This document shows, in pieces, positions 51,501 to 64,000 of a DNA stretch of 64,000 nucleotides; the first letter of the stretch is position 1, and each line of letters opens with the position of its first letter. Source of the DNA: Brachypodius melanocephalos (taxonomy: Eukaryota; Chordata; Aves; Passeriformes; Pycnonotidae). A program made the position numbers and the translations under genes. Location of the stretch: contig VZSR01000479.1 of assembly GCA_013398615.1 (NCBI GenBank), positions 2,554,740 through 2,618,739 of the forward strand, written 5' to 3'. The notes under the pieces were generated by a model. The model saw nothing but the letters and a program-made list of their open reading frames with translations, did no database searches and was not told the DNA's origin.

Positions 51501-54500
51501 AGGAGTGATAGACTCCCGGTGAGAGATTCTTCATTAAGCTGTGAATAAAAACTGCACAGCAGTAGTTGCAAAGTTGAATATTTGGCTTCAATGAAGAAAA
51601 AATGTGGAGAGAGATGTGCAGCAGCACTTTACTGTGACACCAGTGGTACAGCTGTATATCGTAGAAAGAACATGTATGAAGTGTGGTTTGGAATAAACTT
51701 TGGGCTTTGAAAAGGGAATAACCCCAGCACAGTTCTCACTGTCTGGGGCAAACCTGTGAGGAGAGGCAGATGACTGAAGATTGCTTAGTTTATTTGTAAC
51801 TTCTGCTTAAGGTGACTTTCTGCCCTGGTATTTTATTATATTAAGGCAGAACTATGACCCTCAATGTCATCACATGGAACCAAATCCATGGCACAAATTC
51901 TGTCTCTGAGTTTTCCAGAGTGCTGGAGACGTTTTGAGGAAACTGCTGTGGATGAACCAGTTACAGGAACCTGTGCCCCCAGCCTCACAGACTGGGCTGT
52001 GAGTCAGCTTAGGGCTTATCTCAGGTTGATTTGTGCTACCTCTCATTCTGTCTTTACACTTTGTACCCTACTCCTATATTTTATTGCACAGGTTACCTAA
52101 TAAAAGGGTGGAGTGTTTCCCATAGTGAGGAATTTTTGAGTTATTTCTGTAGGTTACTAAATTGAAAGGTTTTTTTATGTAACTGCTGCGCCTCATTTCA
52201 TTGAGGTTAAAATACAAGTTTCTCTTTCAACCAATTTTTTTTTTGCTTAAGCTTTGTACATAACACCATGTTAATATTTGTACCACAGTGTAGACTTGTT
52301 GCAGAAGATTTATCATTCTTCTTGCCCCTTGCTTCTATGGTTTGTAAATCAGTGTCAGTTTATCATTTCATAAATAAACAAACAGACTTTATGTAGATAC
52401 ATAGATATGTAGACATAGAGATATATAGACATATATATCTGTCTCTATCTCAAAACACTTTGACAGCAGTGGTTACTACATTATGCTTTGGTTTCTCCCA
52501 CCAGAGCTACGCTTTGCAAGTCTGTTGATCTCTACTTCCTGTAATGAGGATTTCCTCTGTGTGACCACTCTGTTTCAGTAATGACATACATAACCAGAAA
52601 TAATCTCCATATGGATGTTTTCTGTTTTTCTTAGAAGCTCAGCTTGAAACCACTAATACTTGAAGAAATATTGTGTTGGCAGTACTACACTAATTTGTTC
52701 ATGAAACATGTAGCCTCAGAACCAAAATGAAAATGGTATATAATCAGGATTCTTAGTGAAAGAACATTCTCTTTTACCTGTATTCATATATCATACAAAA
52801 TTATTAAGAACTACTTGAAAATTTAAAACTATACAAAATGACTCTTTATTCTTTCTCACTTCAAAGTTTAAATAAGGCCATTCTTATTTAGGAATTTAGG
52901 ACTAGATCTTTCACTAAAAAATGGGTGAATCAATTTTTAATCAGCTCCAGTAAATTCGTATTGTGCTGTAATTAAAAAGTAAAATTAGTGAAGACAATTT
53001 AAAATTCATTAACATTCAATGAAAAAATTCAATATAATCACAAGTAAAATTGCTCTTTTGTTTGTGGAGTTGTGTAAAACTGCATTTTGGAAAAACACTT
53101 TTCTGCTTATACGGGAGAAGATCTTAAATCTTTGCACACCCTCTTACTACAATGTAGATGAATCAGCTGGCATTAATTACTATGCTTGAATGCTTTTAAT
53201 CCACGAGAGTAAAAATGTTATATAAATCATGTTTTGCATGAAACAAAATTGTTTTGACTCAGTGAATTTTGTGTTTGCATCATTGTCCTGGTAAGTGCAC
53301 ATTGTGTGTACCTCTAGGTAGTCACACTTGTAAAAGATTAGAAAGCTCAATTCTAAAGTGTAGTACTCAAGGTTTTTATTACAGTTCTTGAGATTTCAGA
53401 GTATAAGGCAATCCATTTCATAATTTGCTATTTCAGCCTCTATGCAATGGATAGAGTTGACAGTGAAACATGTAAAACTCCTATTATATCCTCTGTCCTA
53501 GAAAAAACTGTATTCAGACAGCCCAAACTTTAGCAGGACTTTATTAGTTTACTGTTAACAAGTTAGAAAGTTATCAGAAGCTATGACATGAAATACTAGT
53601 AAGTTTTCTGCCTACTTTTCCTTTTTGAGAGAAAAAAATAAAGAAAACCGAATGAAACCATAGGGGTGAATACATATGCTAAGACTTCTTCAGGGTCTAT
53701 GTGAAAAGGACATTTTTTTAGGGAATGTGATGCTAAGCAAAAAGACTAGATATTCTTATTCTTGGATAATGCTAGTTAGGTAAGATTTTACACATCTCTC
53801 AGAAATAGAAAAAGGTTTCCTTTACTCTGCTTTTATGATTAACTCTGAGATTTTAGTCTTGCTAGTGGCGGCTCTTCCATAAATTCATGTTCTCTTTTGC
53901 TTTGAACTTTTTAACATCTTTTTCACTAACAAGGTGAAAAGCTTCCTCAAAGTTCTTTAGCAGTCAGAACTTTTTGACCTTTTAACCTAAGATGAGTCAG
54001 TGCTAAAGGAAACCAGCACAAAACAGTAAGCTGACATGGTAACTTATGCTTTATCTCAGATTTTGATTGACTATGTTAATTCAAGGTCAATATAGACTAT
54101 TAGTGCTTTCAAGTCAATAAAATTTGACCTGTTCAACATGTACATAAAGGATTTTCTATTACACTGAAAATTCAAAGTGTCTGTATGAATCAGTGGTTTT
54201 TAGCAGCTTTTAAACAGAAGATTAAACAACCCACACTGATACTGATCTAACTAGGAAAATTAGTTGGAGTGGAATTTTTAAAGTCTCAGGAAACATGAAA
54301 TTTGCATGTGTAAACTGAGTGTTTATTGGTAACTGTTTTGAAGACATTCAGTCACCAATACCACATTCCAAACATATTTAAAGCCCTCCTAAGATTTAGT
54401 ATCTCTATAAGATGTTTCATGTGTTGACTTGTGCATGTTCTATATGTAACTCTAGTGACAAGTGGTAAAGGACTGTTCAGTTTATAAATTCTAATACTTT

Positions 54501-57500
54501 CTCATGGGAAGCAGAGTCAGTGCAGTTTATTCCAGGTGTATCAATGTAAAAACCCCACCATATGATACTAAACCTGTGATATCAATGTAATAGAAAAGTT
54601 GAAAGCTCTAACCCTCTGGTGCTCATGTATATCTTCCTTTAATTTGCTCTTTCTGTCACTTCTATTTTGTACTCTGAGAAGATTCTCTGTCCCACTCTGG
54701 ATTATTCCCCAGTGTCTGTAGCTGTGCTCTCCACTTGGACTCTCATTACCTGCTAGAATTTGGATGCAGCAAGTCTACTTAGATTAGGGCAGTACTCTGT
54801 GAACACAAGGGTAACCACTGTCTTTGAAAGAATGGATGATTCCCTTAATATAAGGGTCAAGACAACACAGAGCAATTAAAAGGGCATATTCATTATATGA
54901 GTCATTGAGAATGTAATGAGCTGCAAAGTCATGGTGCCTTGGAAGACAAATCTCTCAAATTCATGTCTGGTAATTAGAGAACAAGTCCCTTCTTCTATTA
55001 TTATTACCAGCCAGCATTTCTGATTCCACAAGATCTTTTCATAGTGCTTAAATTCCCTGAGTAATACTCAAAACTCACACCAGATTAGCATTCTGTGTTT
55101 TGTTCTTCATAACATTTGTCTCGGCAGGATAACAAATAACCAAAATAATTAGTGACTCCTTTTGCCTTTGTAGTAAAAGCAACACCATCTCTACCCCGTG
55201 TACAAAAAATATCCATCAAAATGAATGCAATGGCCTTGACAGAAAGAAAGGCCAACAGCAGCCTTGCATGTCCAGCCTTTCTGCCCTGTCAGCTACATAG
55301 CAAAGTGAATATTTCTGGAAATGATCCACAGGAGACAGATTTGTGGCTCCCCAGCCTTCAACTGCAGGCTAAAGCCTTGTTAAAGGGGTGTCTGGGCTCC
55401 CTGGGGTGACACAGTTAATGCCGGTCACTGGGTGGGACAGGTACCCCCATAAACACATCTGCAGAACAAGTAGCTGTCTCTGAAGCATTTGCAAATGAAA
55501 AAACATTCTGGTATATTACATGGTGATATGTTAGGAGTAATTCCGATATTAAAGCAGTATCTGAAAAAAAAAAGCAGGGGAAAAGAAAACCCCAAGCCTG
55601 AGGCTGTTCTATTAGAGATTTTTCTCAAGAACGTCCATTCTGGAGCAGACCACTCAAAGAATCTAACTGATATAAATGAAGTACAAGATAAAGTACCATT
55701 GGGCAGTAATCTATGATAAAATTAATACTTAATGGGAGGTATGTTGGGATTAATGCTTAGAAATTGGGAGAGCTGCCTGGATCATTTGGCAAATTTGGAA
55801 TGCCTCATTTTGTGGAAGTGTATGACAAGATATATTTAAAGAGTTCAAGTGACAGGTTTCTTTATTCTCATTATGACATTCTTTTTGTGTTAATATCTTC
55901 CTGTGTAGTATTTAAGCTAGTATTTATGCATTTTGGAACGAATCTAAAGCTAGGCAATTAACTGATGGTTTGATTAACTAGCAGTTAGTGCTGGGGGTGA
56001 GAAGTTCTTGGCATGGTAAGAGACTTTCAAGTTCTTCTACTTTCATAGGTAAATGTATTCTTGCATGAACTAACACTTTCTCAGAAAGAGTCTAATTCTC
56101 TGTATCCACCTGGACCAGTTTGGGGTTTTTTTATTACTAATCATTGAATATCAAATTACTTGAAAAGCTGTAAAACTTGCTCTGGAAAGACCTGTTTTCT
56201 CCCTACAGTTTGGTTTGGGCTTTTTTGAGGGGATTATTCTTTCATTGCATCCATCTCCTCAAGGTCATTCTTTCAGGAATCTGTGTACCAAAAAATAAAA
56301 GCCTTCATGGAAGGTTGTTGAGAAGAGAAATAGAGGCAGATGTTTTGCAGCATGAGATTTGGGAAGCAAATACAGGTGAACAGGCAGGCCATATTCTGCC
56401 CCATGCAGATATCTCCTTAATGGAGAGCTGTTTTCCTGGGATATGATGAATAATATGAGCTATAGATTAATTCAGTGGTCAAGGAAAATATTTCCTTATC
56501 CCACTGCCAGATTAGTGGACCACTGCCTCTGAAACAGTGCTCTAAAGCTTTTTGATCTGAAAAGATCTTATTATTTGTGTTCCTCGGGTGGAAGAGGATT
56601 CTCCATCACTGCTGCCAATGTATTCATGCATTATTTCATTCACTACTGCTCCTGCCTATTTTATTCACTGTGGCTCCTGCCATATTGCCCTTCTGTCCAT
56701 GAATTCTCACCTGATCCCTCAGGGATGGGCTGGCACCCAAACATCTGTGTATGTCTCTCACAAGCCTCGGGTTTGGGTGTTGCAGAAATCAATATTATTA
56801 TACAAATTGAGTACCACTACACTTTGTATGTATAGGTCCTGAAAGAAAACTTAACAGACAGAATAGCATCTTGGACAAAGTGTAGTGGAGTGGCTCAAGT
56901 ATTTTCAGTATCAATGGTAACAGATCTATGTACCATCTCTTACTGAGGCAGGGCATAATGGGAAGAGTTAAACAGGAATTAACATGTTAGAAATGGGTCT
57001 GAAAGACAGTGGTGGCTAAAATCAAGTGAACATGTCATTATGTTTAAATGGTGCTTCAGAGATGTTCCTTGTGCTAAGGTGGGTAGGTTGGAAGGTTCCT
57101 CATAGCTTTCTCATAAAGTTGAGGTTTTTTTGTAATGGCGTTCTTGTCCTGGAGTTGAGAAGGAAGAGAGTGGAGTACCTGCAGCAGAGAGATGGATGAA
57201 AGCTGTAAAGACTGGTGGCTCCAGCCCTCTGACTCAGATGCTCTGTGGAACTGGTGGCTGAAAAGGTGGCAGTCCATTACCCACTTCTTTTATCCACCAT
57301 CATAAATGTATCAAAAGTCTTCAGTCAAGCAACAGGTAACAGAATTTTTGAGAAAGAGTCACAACTTCTGATAGGAGATGTGTTCATCTGAATAAATAAA
57401 TGGCAGATTCCAGAGAAATAAGCTCAGAGTATTTCAGAGTACAACACTACAATAACCAGACTGCCTGAGAATGTATGGGGAAATGAATGGGAGCCACCAT

Positions 57501-57947
57501 TTCTGCATCAGGGAGTTTGTTTCTGTTAAAGTGAAAATACTGTTAATTGACAGTTCTTTTAATAACAATTTGTATCTCCTTTGTGGTTTATTTATATGCT
57601 TACATTTTTAAACTGATGAATCTATATTTTTAAAAATTTTGTTATTCTCTCTGACTGCAAATATACTGTATAAGGTACTCACTTCAGGCTGGTAAAAAGC
57701 AGGTTGGCACTGTGTAAAAGGTGCAAAATTTTGCTTAGGAGTATCATGAAGTGTGAGAAAGGGTCTCCAATAGGAAAAATAATACCTGGGAAACATATGT
57801 TTGTGCTTGATAAGTAAAAAGGAATTATTTCCTCAGTGAGTCACTCTTCTTCACAAGAATGTGGGTGACGGAGGTTTCACAGTTATGATGTAAAATCCAG
57901 AAGCTTTCAAACTATTTGTTACAAAAGAGGAAATTCTGCAATTCAGG
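48592..57947. other. Long non-coding stretch
   Basis: AT-rich. It contains a TG-rich imperfect run at about 50318-50385, 15 A at 50678-50692 and a degenerate TAGA/TATA tract at 52393-52450. Frames near 55152-55409 and 56575-56842 are open but without splice or composition support. Nothing else recognised. Confidence 0.6.
52393..52450. repeat. Degenerate TAGA/TATA simple repeat
   Basis: TAGATA, TAGACATA and ATATAT words repeat imperfectly for about 58 bases. Partly self-complementary arms (AGAGATATATAGAC near 52417 against GTCTCT near 52441) could fold. Confidence 0.7.
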
Positions 57948-58013
57948 TTTTTTTGTTTGTTTGTTTTGTTTTGTTTTGTTTTGTTTTGTTTTGTTTTGTT
58001 GTTTTTTTTTTTT
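57948..58013. repeat. (TTTTG)n microsatellite with poly-T end
   Basis: Seven uninterrupted GTTTT units at 57963-57997 are flanked by TTTG units on the left and 12 T on the right. The repeat ends in TTTCCCCAG, which happens to form a very strong 3' splice-site-like sequence. Confidence 0.93.
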
Positions 58014-61000
58014 CCCCAGTATAGTTATCAGCAGCACACAGTTCAATTATCATGGGCAAGATATAAAACAATTCCTTTCTTGGAACTATTTTGAGTACAA
58101 ATGTAATAATGCCTCTGGAAAGAAATTACACTTTCTCAGGATCAAATCATTCTATTTTCTAAACAAGAAGCAACTTGTGAAGTAAAAACACCTCTGAAAG
58201 AGATGGTCTCAAATCTATTCATATGGCTTGGTCCAACCCCAAGTGAAGTCAGTGAGAAGTCTCTGGTTGAGACTCAGAGAACTGGATACAACAATCTACA
58301 TCTCAAATTTGTGTGAAGAAAAAGGCAATGGGTGCTATAGAAGACAATGAGTTGATAAAGAGCATAATGTAATAAGAGTGGAACACCAAAACAATTCCAG
58401 CATTTCTGGCCTATGGAGCAGGACACTGCATCCTGTCTATGCCTTTCAGGCTGCTTTGGCCTCACCTAGTCATCTGTTCCATTTAACTTGGTGGCACCTG
58501 ACATCCGCTCTCTTGTGGTTTGGTCACTTTTTCTGTTTCACAATATCCAAGCAATTTTTCTTAAGGGTTGATAGGATATTTTGCAGGTGCTGAGCCAAGC
58601 ACAACCTATCCTTAGAGCAGGTATGGATACTGTCCCCAGCACACACTGCATAATTACTCTAAGGGATGTTGTAGACATTCCATGTTGTGGATGGAAAGGA
58701 AATTTGGCCTCAGACACAGGCTAAAGGATGTATTAATCAAGGGGTACAAAAATGTCATGTAAATTCTGTGTTGGCAAAGTGATTTCAGGGACTTGTGTGT
58801 TGCCCACTTTACCTGTATGAGTTTGCCACATGCCTCAGGCTCATCCTGCCTTCTTTGAACAGCAGCTCCTATTTAGGCACCACAATGGTTTTATTTCCTG
58901 ATGTTCCTAGGAAAGATGATTAACTCACATCCCTGAGTGGGAGTCTTTGGACAGTTCAGACCTGTGTGCTTGCTTTCCTAATTGTTAATCTGGCTGAATG
59001 ACAGGCAGTAAAAAGATTTAAACTGTCCTGCCCTTATTTCTTACATTTTAGCAAACCTGAAGATGGAGATGTTTTCTATTTTCAGCTTCGAAGATCAAAT
59101 TACCTGTTCAATAACTAGAAGTTCTGCCATCTCTTTTTGGTCTGTTATCCCTTAGTTGCCTTGAAGGTAATCAATACTCATCATAGAAGCCCCAGTCTTA
59201 GTGTGATGACTGACATTGTGAAATTGCTTAGCAAAATTACTGAACTCAATGGGCTCTATTTCTGTTGTCCTTTACACAGGTAAATGCTGTTGGCCCACTA
59301 ATCTGGATGTACTCAGGAAAGGGAAAGCTTCTTTATCTTCCTGAGTACACATCCTGTGCAATCATTTAATGGAGATTTTTACCTGCTTTCCCAATGGTTA
59401 CATATGAAAGCTATTGCTTTATCATTTCTTTGCTGCCACAAAATACATCTTTAGGATCTTAAGATACAACTTTGAACATTTCAGGTTAGTAAAAAAAACA
59501 TATTCTGGGACATGTTGATGAACTAGAAAATTGAGATAAATGGTGTCACCTTTAACAAATGCATTCCAAGATGTAAAGGATTCCAAAAGGTAAAAGCTAC
59601 AGAGTTGATGCAATCAAGCTTTTCCAATGTAACAGTGTTTTAAACAAGATTTGGGGCCTAAAATTTACATAGCTGTAATTAAAGTTCTGTGGCTCATCTA
59701 CCATGGCATTCACACATCTGTTATTAAGTCTGCTCTACAAACAAGCTGAAGAAATACACTCTGAAATGTATCTCTTTTTAGAGTCAAATGTATTTATTCT
59801 AAGTAGGGAATATCAGACAGCTCCTGCAGGGAATGTGACTGGAATTGGCAAATTAAACAATGTACCTGAAACTTTTATTTCATTTGTTACCTATTGGTGA
59901 TCATTCAGCAGTACTTTTTTTTTCCTGTTGCATTTATAAAACTGTGATTAATATAATATGAAGTTTTATTCTGCTTATGATATCTGAAAGAAAATAGTGC
60001 TTATAGTTTGAATGCATTTCTGTATGCAATCTTTCTGTAACTTTCTACCCTCTTACTTCATTCCCTAGTTTGCAGAAATGTATTTTCTGTTCTATCCCCT
60101 TCCATTTAATTTTGCTATGCCTGCTTTCTTATTCAGCATAAATAACCATTATGCTCTGCAGTCATCTAACTTCATTTATATTAGGAATTAATACAATATA
60201 CCTCCAGGCTGTCTTCTCACTAGCCAGAACAAAAAAGGAGCCTGGCTTCAGGTCCTAATGAATCATTCCTTTTTGGGGGAAATACGAAGTGCAGTTCACT
60301 GAAATTCCATTAAAATCTTAGATATCCATTAAAAGTGCAAGTGCAAGTGTAATACATTTAAATGCAGGATGGAAGACAGACTGGGCATATGAAAAATGAA
60401 TGAGCACTTACAGAAATGATTGTGCTCATTTTAAAAGCACTGAAGGTTACTCTGGAAGAACTCCAAATGTTGTGACCACAACCAACTCTCAGTATTCAAT
60501 ACTACGCCCTGTCACAGTCATGAACTGGAAATGAGGAAACTCACTTTTAGAATGGCCCCATTGTAGTCTGAATATTGCATCACCCCTGGTCCTTCTGCAT
60601 GGTCAGCTTTGCTCTGGGTTGGTCCCTTTAGTGTTACCTCCACTCCTTCTTTGTACTAGGGACGCTATCTTAATATAGTTTTAAGATTTCAAGATTGTTT
60701 TTAGCTAAAAAAAAAAAAAAATCTGAAATATAATTCTATTTTCTTCCCCATCTGTGAGCATCAGACCAGTTATATTTCTCTGCATTCATTTCTGTTTTTC
60801 CCCCTTTATAAAGATGGTACAGTTGTGTAAGTGCTCTAGTAGAACCTCTCCAGGATGTACCAGTGAGATTTCAGCTTCCCCTTCCATACAGTTGATAAAT
60901 TTGTTTTTACAAGTGGAATTTTTGTCTTTTGTTCAAAGTGGAGCTTTCAATATTCTACCTAATTTAACCAATAATAGACTCTACTATTGTCTTTTCTAGT

Positions 61001-61124
61001 CCCGTATATTTGGTAAGGAAATTTTTGATGACTCTGAGGCAAGGAAAGTGAAGAGACAGAATGCTGATCATTTAGAGGAAAAAAATATGCCCCACAAAAC
61101 AAGTTTTGATGAATTTTTCACCTG
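58014..61124. other. Non-coding stretch
   Basis: The open frame 57916-58185 begins inside the T-rich repeat and is an artefact. Fifteen A lie at 60707-60721. No exon, repeat or RNA gene recognised. Confidence 0.6.
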
Positions 61125-61190
61125 AAAAAAACAAAAAAACAAACAAAAACAAACAAACAAACAAAAAAAAAAAAACCAAAAAAACAAACC
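61125..61190. repeat. (AAAC)n / A-rich low-complexity tract
   Basis: About 66 bases of A with regularly spaced C: AAAC and AAAAC units, plus a run of 13 A. A frame through it encodes only K, N, T and Q, and is not a gene. Confidence 0.9.
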
Positions 61191-61508
61191 CAAGGAAGAA
61201 AAAGGGTTTTTCTTCTTTCAATTTTGAAACATTTAGACCAAAAATATCAAACAGATTTATTTCTGTCCTGTCAATGGCAAGTGTCTGGAAGTGACTGGAG
61301 GTTGGCAGTCATTATGTCTACAGAAGTTTCTACTATAAATATATGTATATATATAGAGAGAGCTATATGCAATATATTATTCAACATTCATTTGTATAAT
61401 TTTAAATTGCAAGGTGAAATACTCTTATTTGTCAAAATAAAGGCACCTCTCTAGTGCTAAAGTACAAAAGAAAATCAGTGTTTCTAAGCCTGGATTTACC
61501 CCATGGAG

Positions 61509-61556
61509 ATCTAAAATAGTTAGATAGTCAGATAGTTAGATATCTAAAATAGTCAG
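61509..61556. repeat. Small tandem TAGATAGT array bounded by a direct repeat
   Basis: ATCTAAAATAGTTAG and ATCTAAAATAGTCAG (61509-61523 and 61542-61556) flank TAGATAGTCAGATAGTTAGAT. It is a local duplication, probably slippage. Confidence 0.75.
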
Positions 61557-61750
61557 AAAAAATCATGACAACTAGAAGATAGAGCACATGAATCCCTCAT
61601 GGTATCTTTCAGTAGCAGATTGCATACAACTAAATTTAGGTGTCTAAATGTAGGAAAGCGTTTCAAATGCCCTGCCATGTCTCCAGCCTGTCTCTCCTTT
61701 GCTGCAGAGAGGCAGCAATTTGCTGCTGCACCATACAGAGATGGTGTTCT

Positions 61751-62017
61751 GCTCACTGCCCAGTGACAGGACCTGAGGGGATGGCCTGAGGCTGTGTCAG
61801 GGGAGGAATAGCCTGGATAACAGGAAAAGGTTCTTCACCCAGAGGGTGGCTGGGCATGGAACAGCTCCCCAGGGAGGAGGGCACAGCAGCAGCCTGACAG
61901 AGCTCAGGGAGTGTTTGGACAAGGCTCTCAGACACACAGGGTGACCCTTGGGATGTCCGGTGCAGGGTCAGCAGCTGGACTTGAGGATCCAACTCAGCTC
62001 ATTCTGTGATTCTGTGA
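61751..62017 (+). mobile_element. CR1 LINE 3' end, passerine-like subfamily
   Basis: It begins GCTCACTGCCCAGTGACAGG and runs through CACCCAGAGGGTGGCTGGGC, a GGAACAGCTCCCCAGGGAGG block, CAGCCTGACAGAGCTCAGGG and AGTGTTTGGACAAGGCTCTC. It ends with ATTCTGTGATTCTGTGA, two copies of the CR1 octamer. From memory this body type is abundant in songbird genomes. About 18 bases usually found before the terminal block are deleted (near 61990). It is better preserved than the other CR1 copies here, hence younger. The minus-strand open frame 61992-61753 is only its shadow. Confidence 0.93.
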
Positions 62018-64000
62018 ATACCTGCTGGATGGTGTGAGAAGGAAAGAAACAACAGACAGCAGCTCCTCCCCAGCTCAAAGTTACTTCAAAGAAATTATCA
62101 CCTATAAGTGACACACTAGAACAGAAAGTAATAAAATAAACCTCTCCTTGTTCTGTGTTCTGGAGACAAGCTTTGGTTGTAATATTGAAATAATGCTTTA
62201 TTTAATACAGGACCTTGTTATTTTATGTGACATTTTAATCAAACATGCTAAGATGGAAATGGAAAGGTTTTAAACAATTATGCTTAATTACTTAATCATC
62301 ATTTAATCAAAATCAACTTCAATGGTAATGATTATCATTGTCAGTCCTTTTCTCACACATACTTATATATATCATATTAGTGTGAACCTTGATTACTATG
62401 CCCATTGAAAACCACATTCTAATTTTCTCTTTTAAATCAGCACTATGCCCCAAGTAAGTGAAGAAGCATCTCAAATCCTTTATATTTACTGATTATACCT
62501 TCAACAAATGTTATAAACAATCATAAACCCTCTAGCTTTTAAAATCAATTCTGTGTATTAACCCGTTGTTGATGATCTAATGGCCAGTCATTCATCAATA
62601 TATTCATGTATACACATTAATCTCTAGCACATACTGTCTTTTTAGTTAGAAGTATTTAAACCCAACACAGTCCATGTGAAAGGCTTCGAGGGGTTTGAGT
62701 GCCCATTTAAATATTGGCTGAGTCTGCATGCTCAGGTTGTGATTGCATTGCATCTGCTGGAGCAATGCTGTCTGAGCAGCTGGAATTGGGCACTGGAAGC
62801 CAGCGAGCTGCTGGATCCTGGTGGTTTGTTTGGGTTGAGAGAAGCTGCTCAGTGAGAAATTGGTCCCTGCAGCATTCTGTGCCATCTCAGTTTAGCTGCT
62901 CCAGGAACCTGAGCTGGGGTAGTTTAAGTTATCTTGGCAAGGTACACCCATAATGTATCTTACTAATTCCAAGTCTGGAATAATTCCTCAAGCAGAGATG
63001 TTCAGGTGAAAAAGACAAACAATGGCACTGATGAACCCCTTCAGTTTTATTCAGTTTCTCAGGCATGATTGTTGAAAAATCTCTTAGGCAGCACAGCTGA
63101 GGTTCAACTTCAAGAGAGAAGCAGCGTTTGGGTCATGACACTTCCTATATTTCCTGCTTCAATCCCATTCTGAGCCCTACAGCTGGAGTGGCTCTGAAAC
63201 CTTGAAAAAAGGGCCCCAGTGTCCCTTGGAGCCCAGACACAAAACTGAATTCTCATTTCCATAATACTGATACAAATCATTATTAAGATGGCACAAAGAC
63301 ACAAGTTATCATGGTTAAAAGTTTGGCATACCAACAAACAAAACTTGATTTTATAGTTTTCCAACATGGAAAAAAACCTTAGGGCAAGCATGGACAGTCT
63401 CAGAGTGAAAACTGAGGAAGAGGAAGGCAGAGTGATGGGGAAACAGCAATGGTCATTTGCTGGAATTCTCAGTGATTGCATAACCATGGAAAAAGCTCTT
63501 CTTATGGTGCTGAAGCTGAAATTCTTACGCTTATACAACAGCATAAACAGATTTGGGGAACAGCAGACCTTGGATTCCACCAAGATGCCTCAGGAGTAAG
63601 AACCACAGACTTGGAGATAGAGAGGGAGCCCAAGGGAAGCAGCTGTCATCTGCCTTGATCATCTGCCTTGGTGCAGAGCGAGCTGGTCCTGTTAGTTCCT
63701 GACCTACCTGCATGGCACAAAGCCTTACATCCCTTCTGAGCAGGTGCCCAAGTCCCCCCCATCTCTATTTCTCCTCACTATTCCATGCTCGCTCAATATT
63801 TGAACCAGTACTAAATATTAGGGCAGGGGGGCAGGTTAAGCCTGCATTATGCTCTTTCCTAGCAGCTTTGCCAGGTTGGTACTTGATTTCAGAAAGTTCT
63901 CATAAAAATATCACAATACAAGGTTGTAGTCATTCAACAGGGAAAGAAAAATGTGCATTCAATTCCTTGGAGCAGCTTTTTATATTAGAGCTGTCAGGAT
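62018..64000. other. Non-coding stretch with a chance long frame
   Basis: A minus-strand frame of 157 codons (63583-63110) is overlapped by two plus-strand frames of 77 and 60 codons. Its composition is rich in F, S, L and C and it has no splice support, so it is not called. The segment 62640-62960 is GC-richer, with short frames on both strands, and is unrecognised. Confidence 0.55.

Noticed and set aside
61753..61992. 79-codon minus-strand frame
   Set aside because: Antisense shadow of the CR1 3' end.
63110..63583. Longest gap-free open frame, 157 codons, minus strand
   Set aside because: Overlapped by plus-strand frames, hydrophobic/serine-rich noise-like composition, no splice sites or recognised domain.
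1..64000. tRNA, rRNA, CRISPR, operon or phage features
   Set aside because: No cloverleaf B-box sequence, no regularly spaced direct repeats, no prokaryotic gene organisation.

Overview
The window looks like 64 kb of bird nuclear DNA, most likely from a songbird. It is AT-rich and almost free of long open frames. The recognisable interspersed repeats are worn CR1-type LINE 3' ends: three good ones (the pair at 48148-48591 and one at 61751-62017) and two short scraps (17616-17670 and 35203-35250). The CR1 at 61751-62017 keeps the typical terminal octamer repeat, and from memory its body resembles CR1 subfamilies common in passerines. Nothing bacterial is present: no operons, no ribosome-binding sites and no dense coding. 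Most open frames of 60-150 codons are what AT-rich vertebrate DNA gives by chance.

Layout. 1-17800 is non-coding, with low-complexity (CAAA)n/(TTTG)n tracts, a perfect TGAGA pentanucleotide microsatellite at 14737-14787 and a 10-bp-stem hairpin at 16889-16919. At 17823-17920 is the best exon candidate: a 98-base open segment with a good acceptor, a strong GTAAGA donor and a protein-like 32-residue translation that I could not assign to a family. Weaker, phase-compatible exon candidates lie at 21359-21438 and 21792-21885. From 22 kb to 37 kb there are A-rich tracts, a CA/poly-A microsatellite at 34526 and a possible solitary LTR near 31010-31415.

At 37560-38510 base composition changes sharply. 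A CpG-rich segment is split by a 373-base run of N (37846-38218). It carries a match to the RFX X-box on the left of the gap and an ETS-type site on the right. I read it as a CpG-island promoter whose centre is missing from the assembly, but I cannot tell which strand it serves.

38.5-64 kb is again non-coding. It contains two CR1 3' ends fused head-to-head (48148-48591), several A- or T-rich tracts and the passerine-like CR1 at 61751. No complete protein-coding gene, tRNA, rRNA or CRISPR can be supported. The window probably covers introns or intergenic space with one promoter region.
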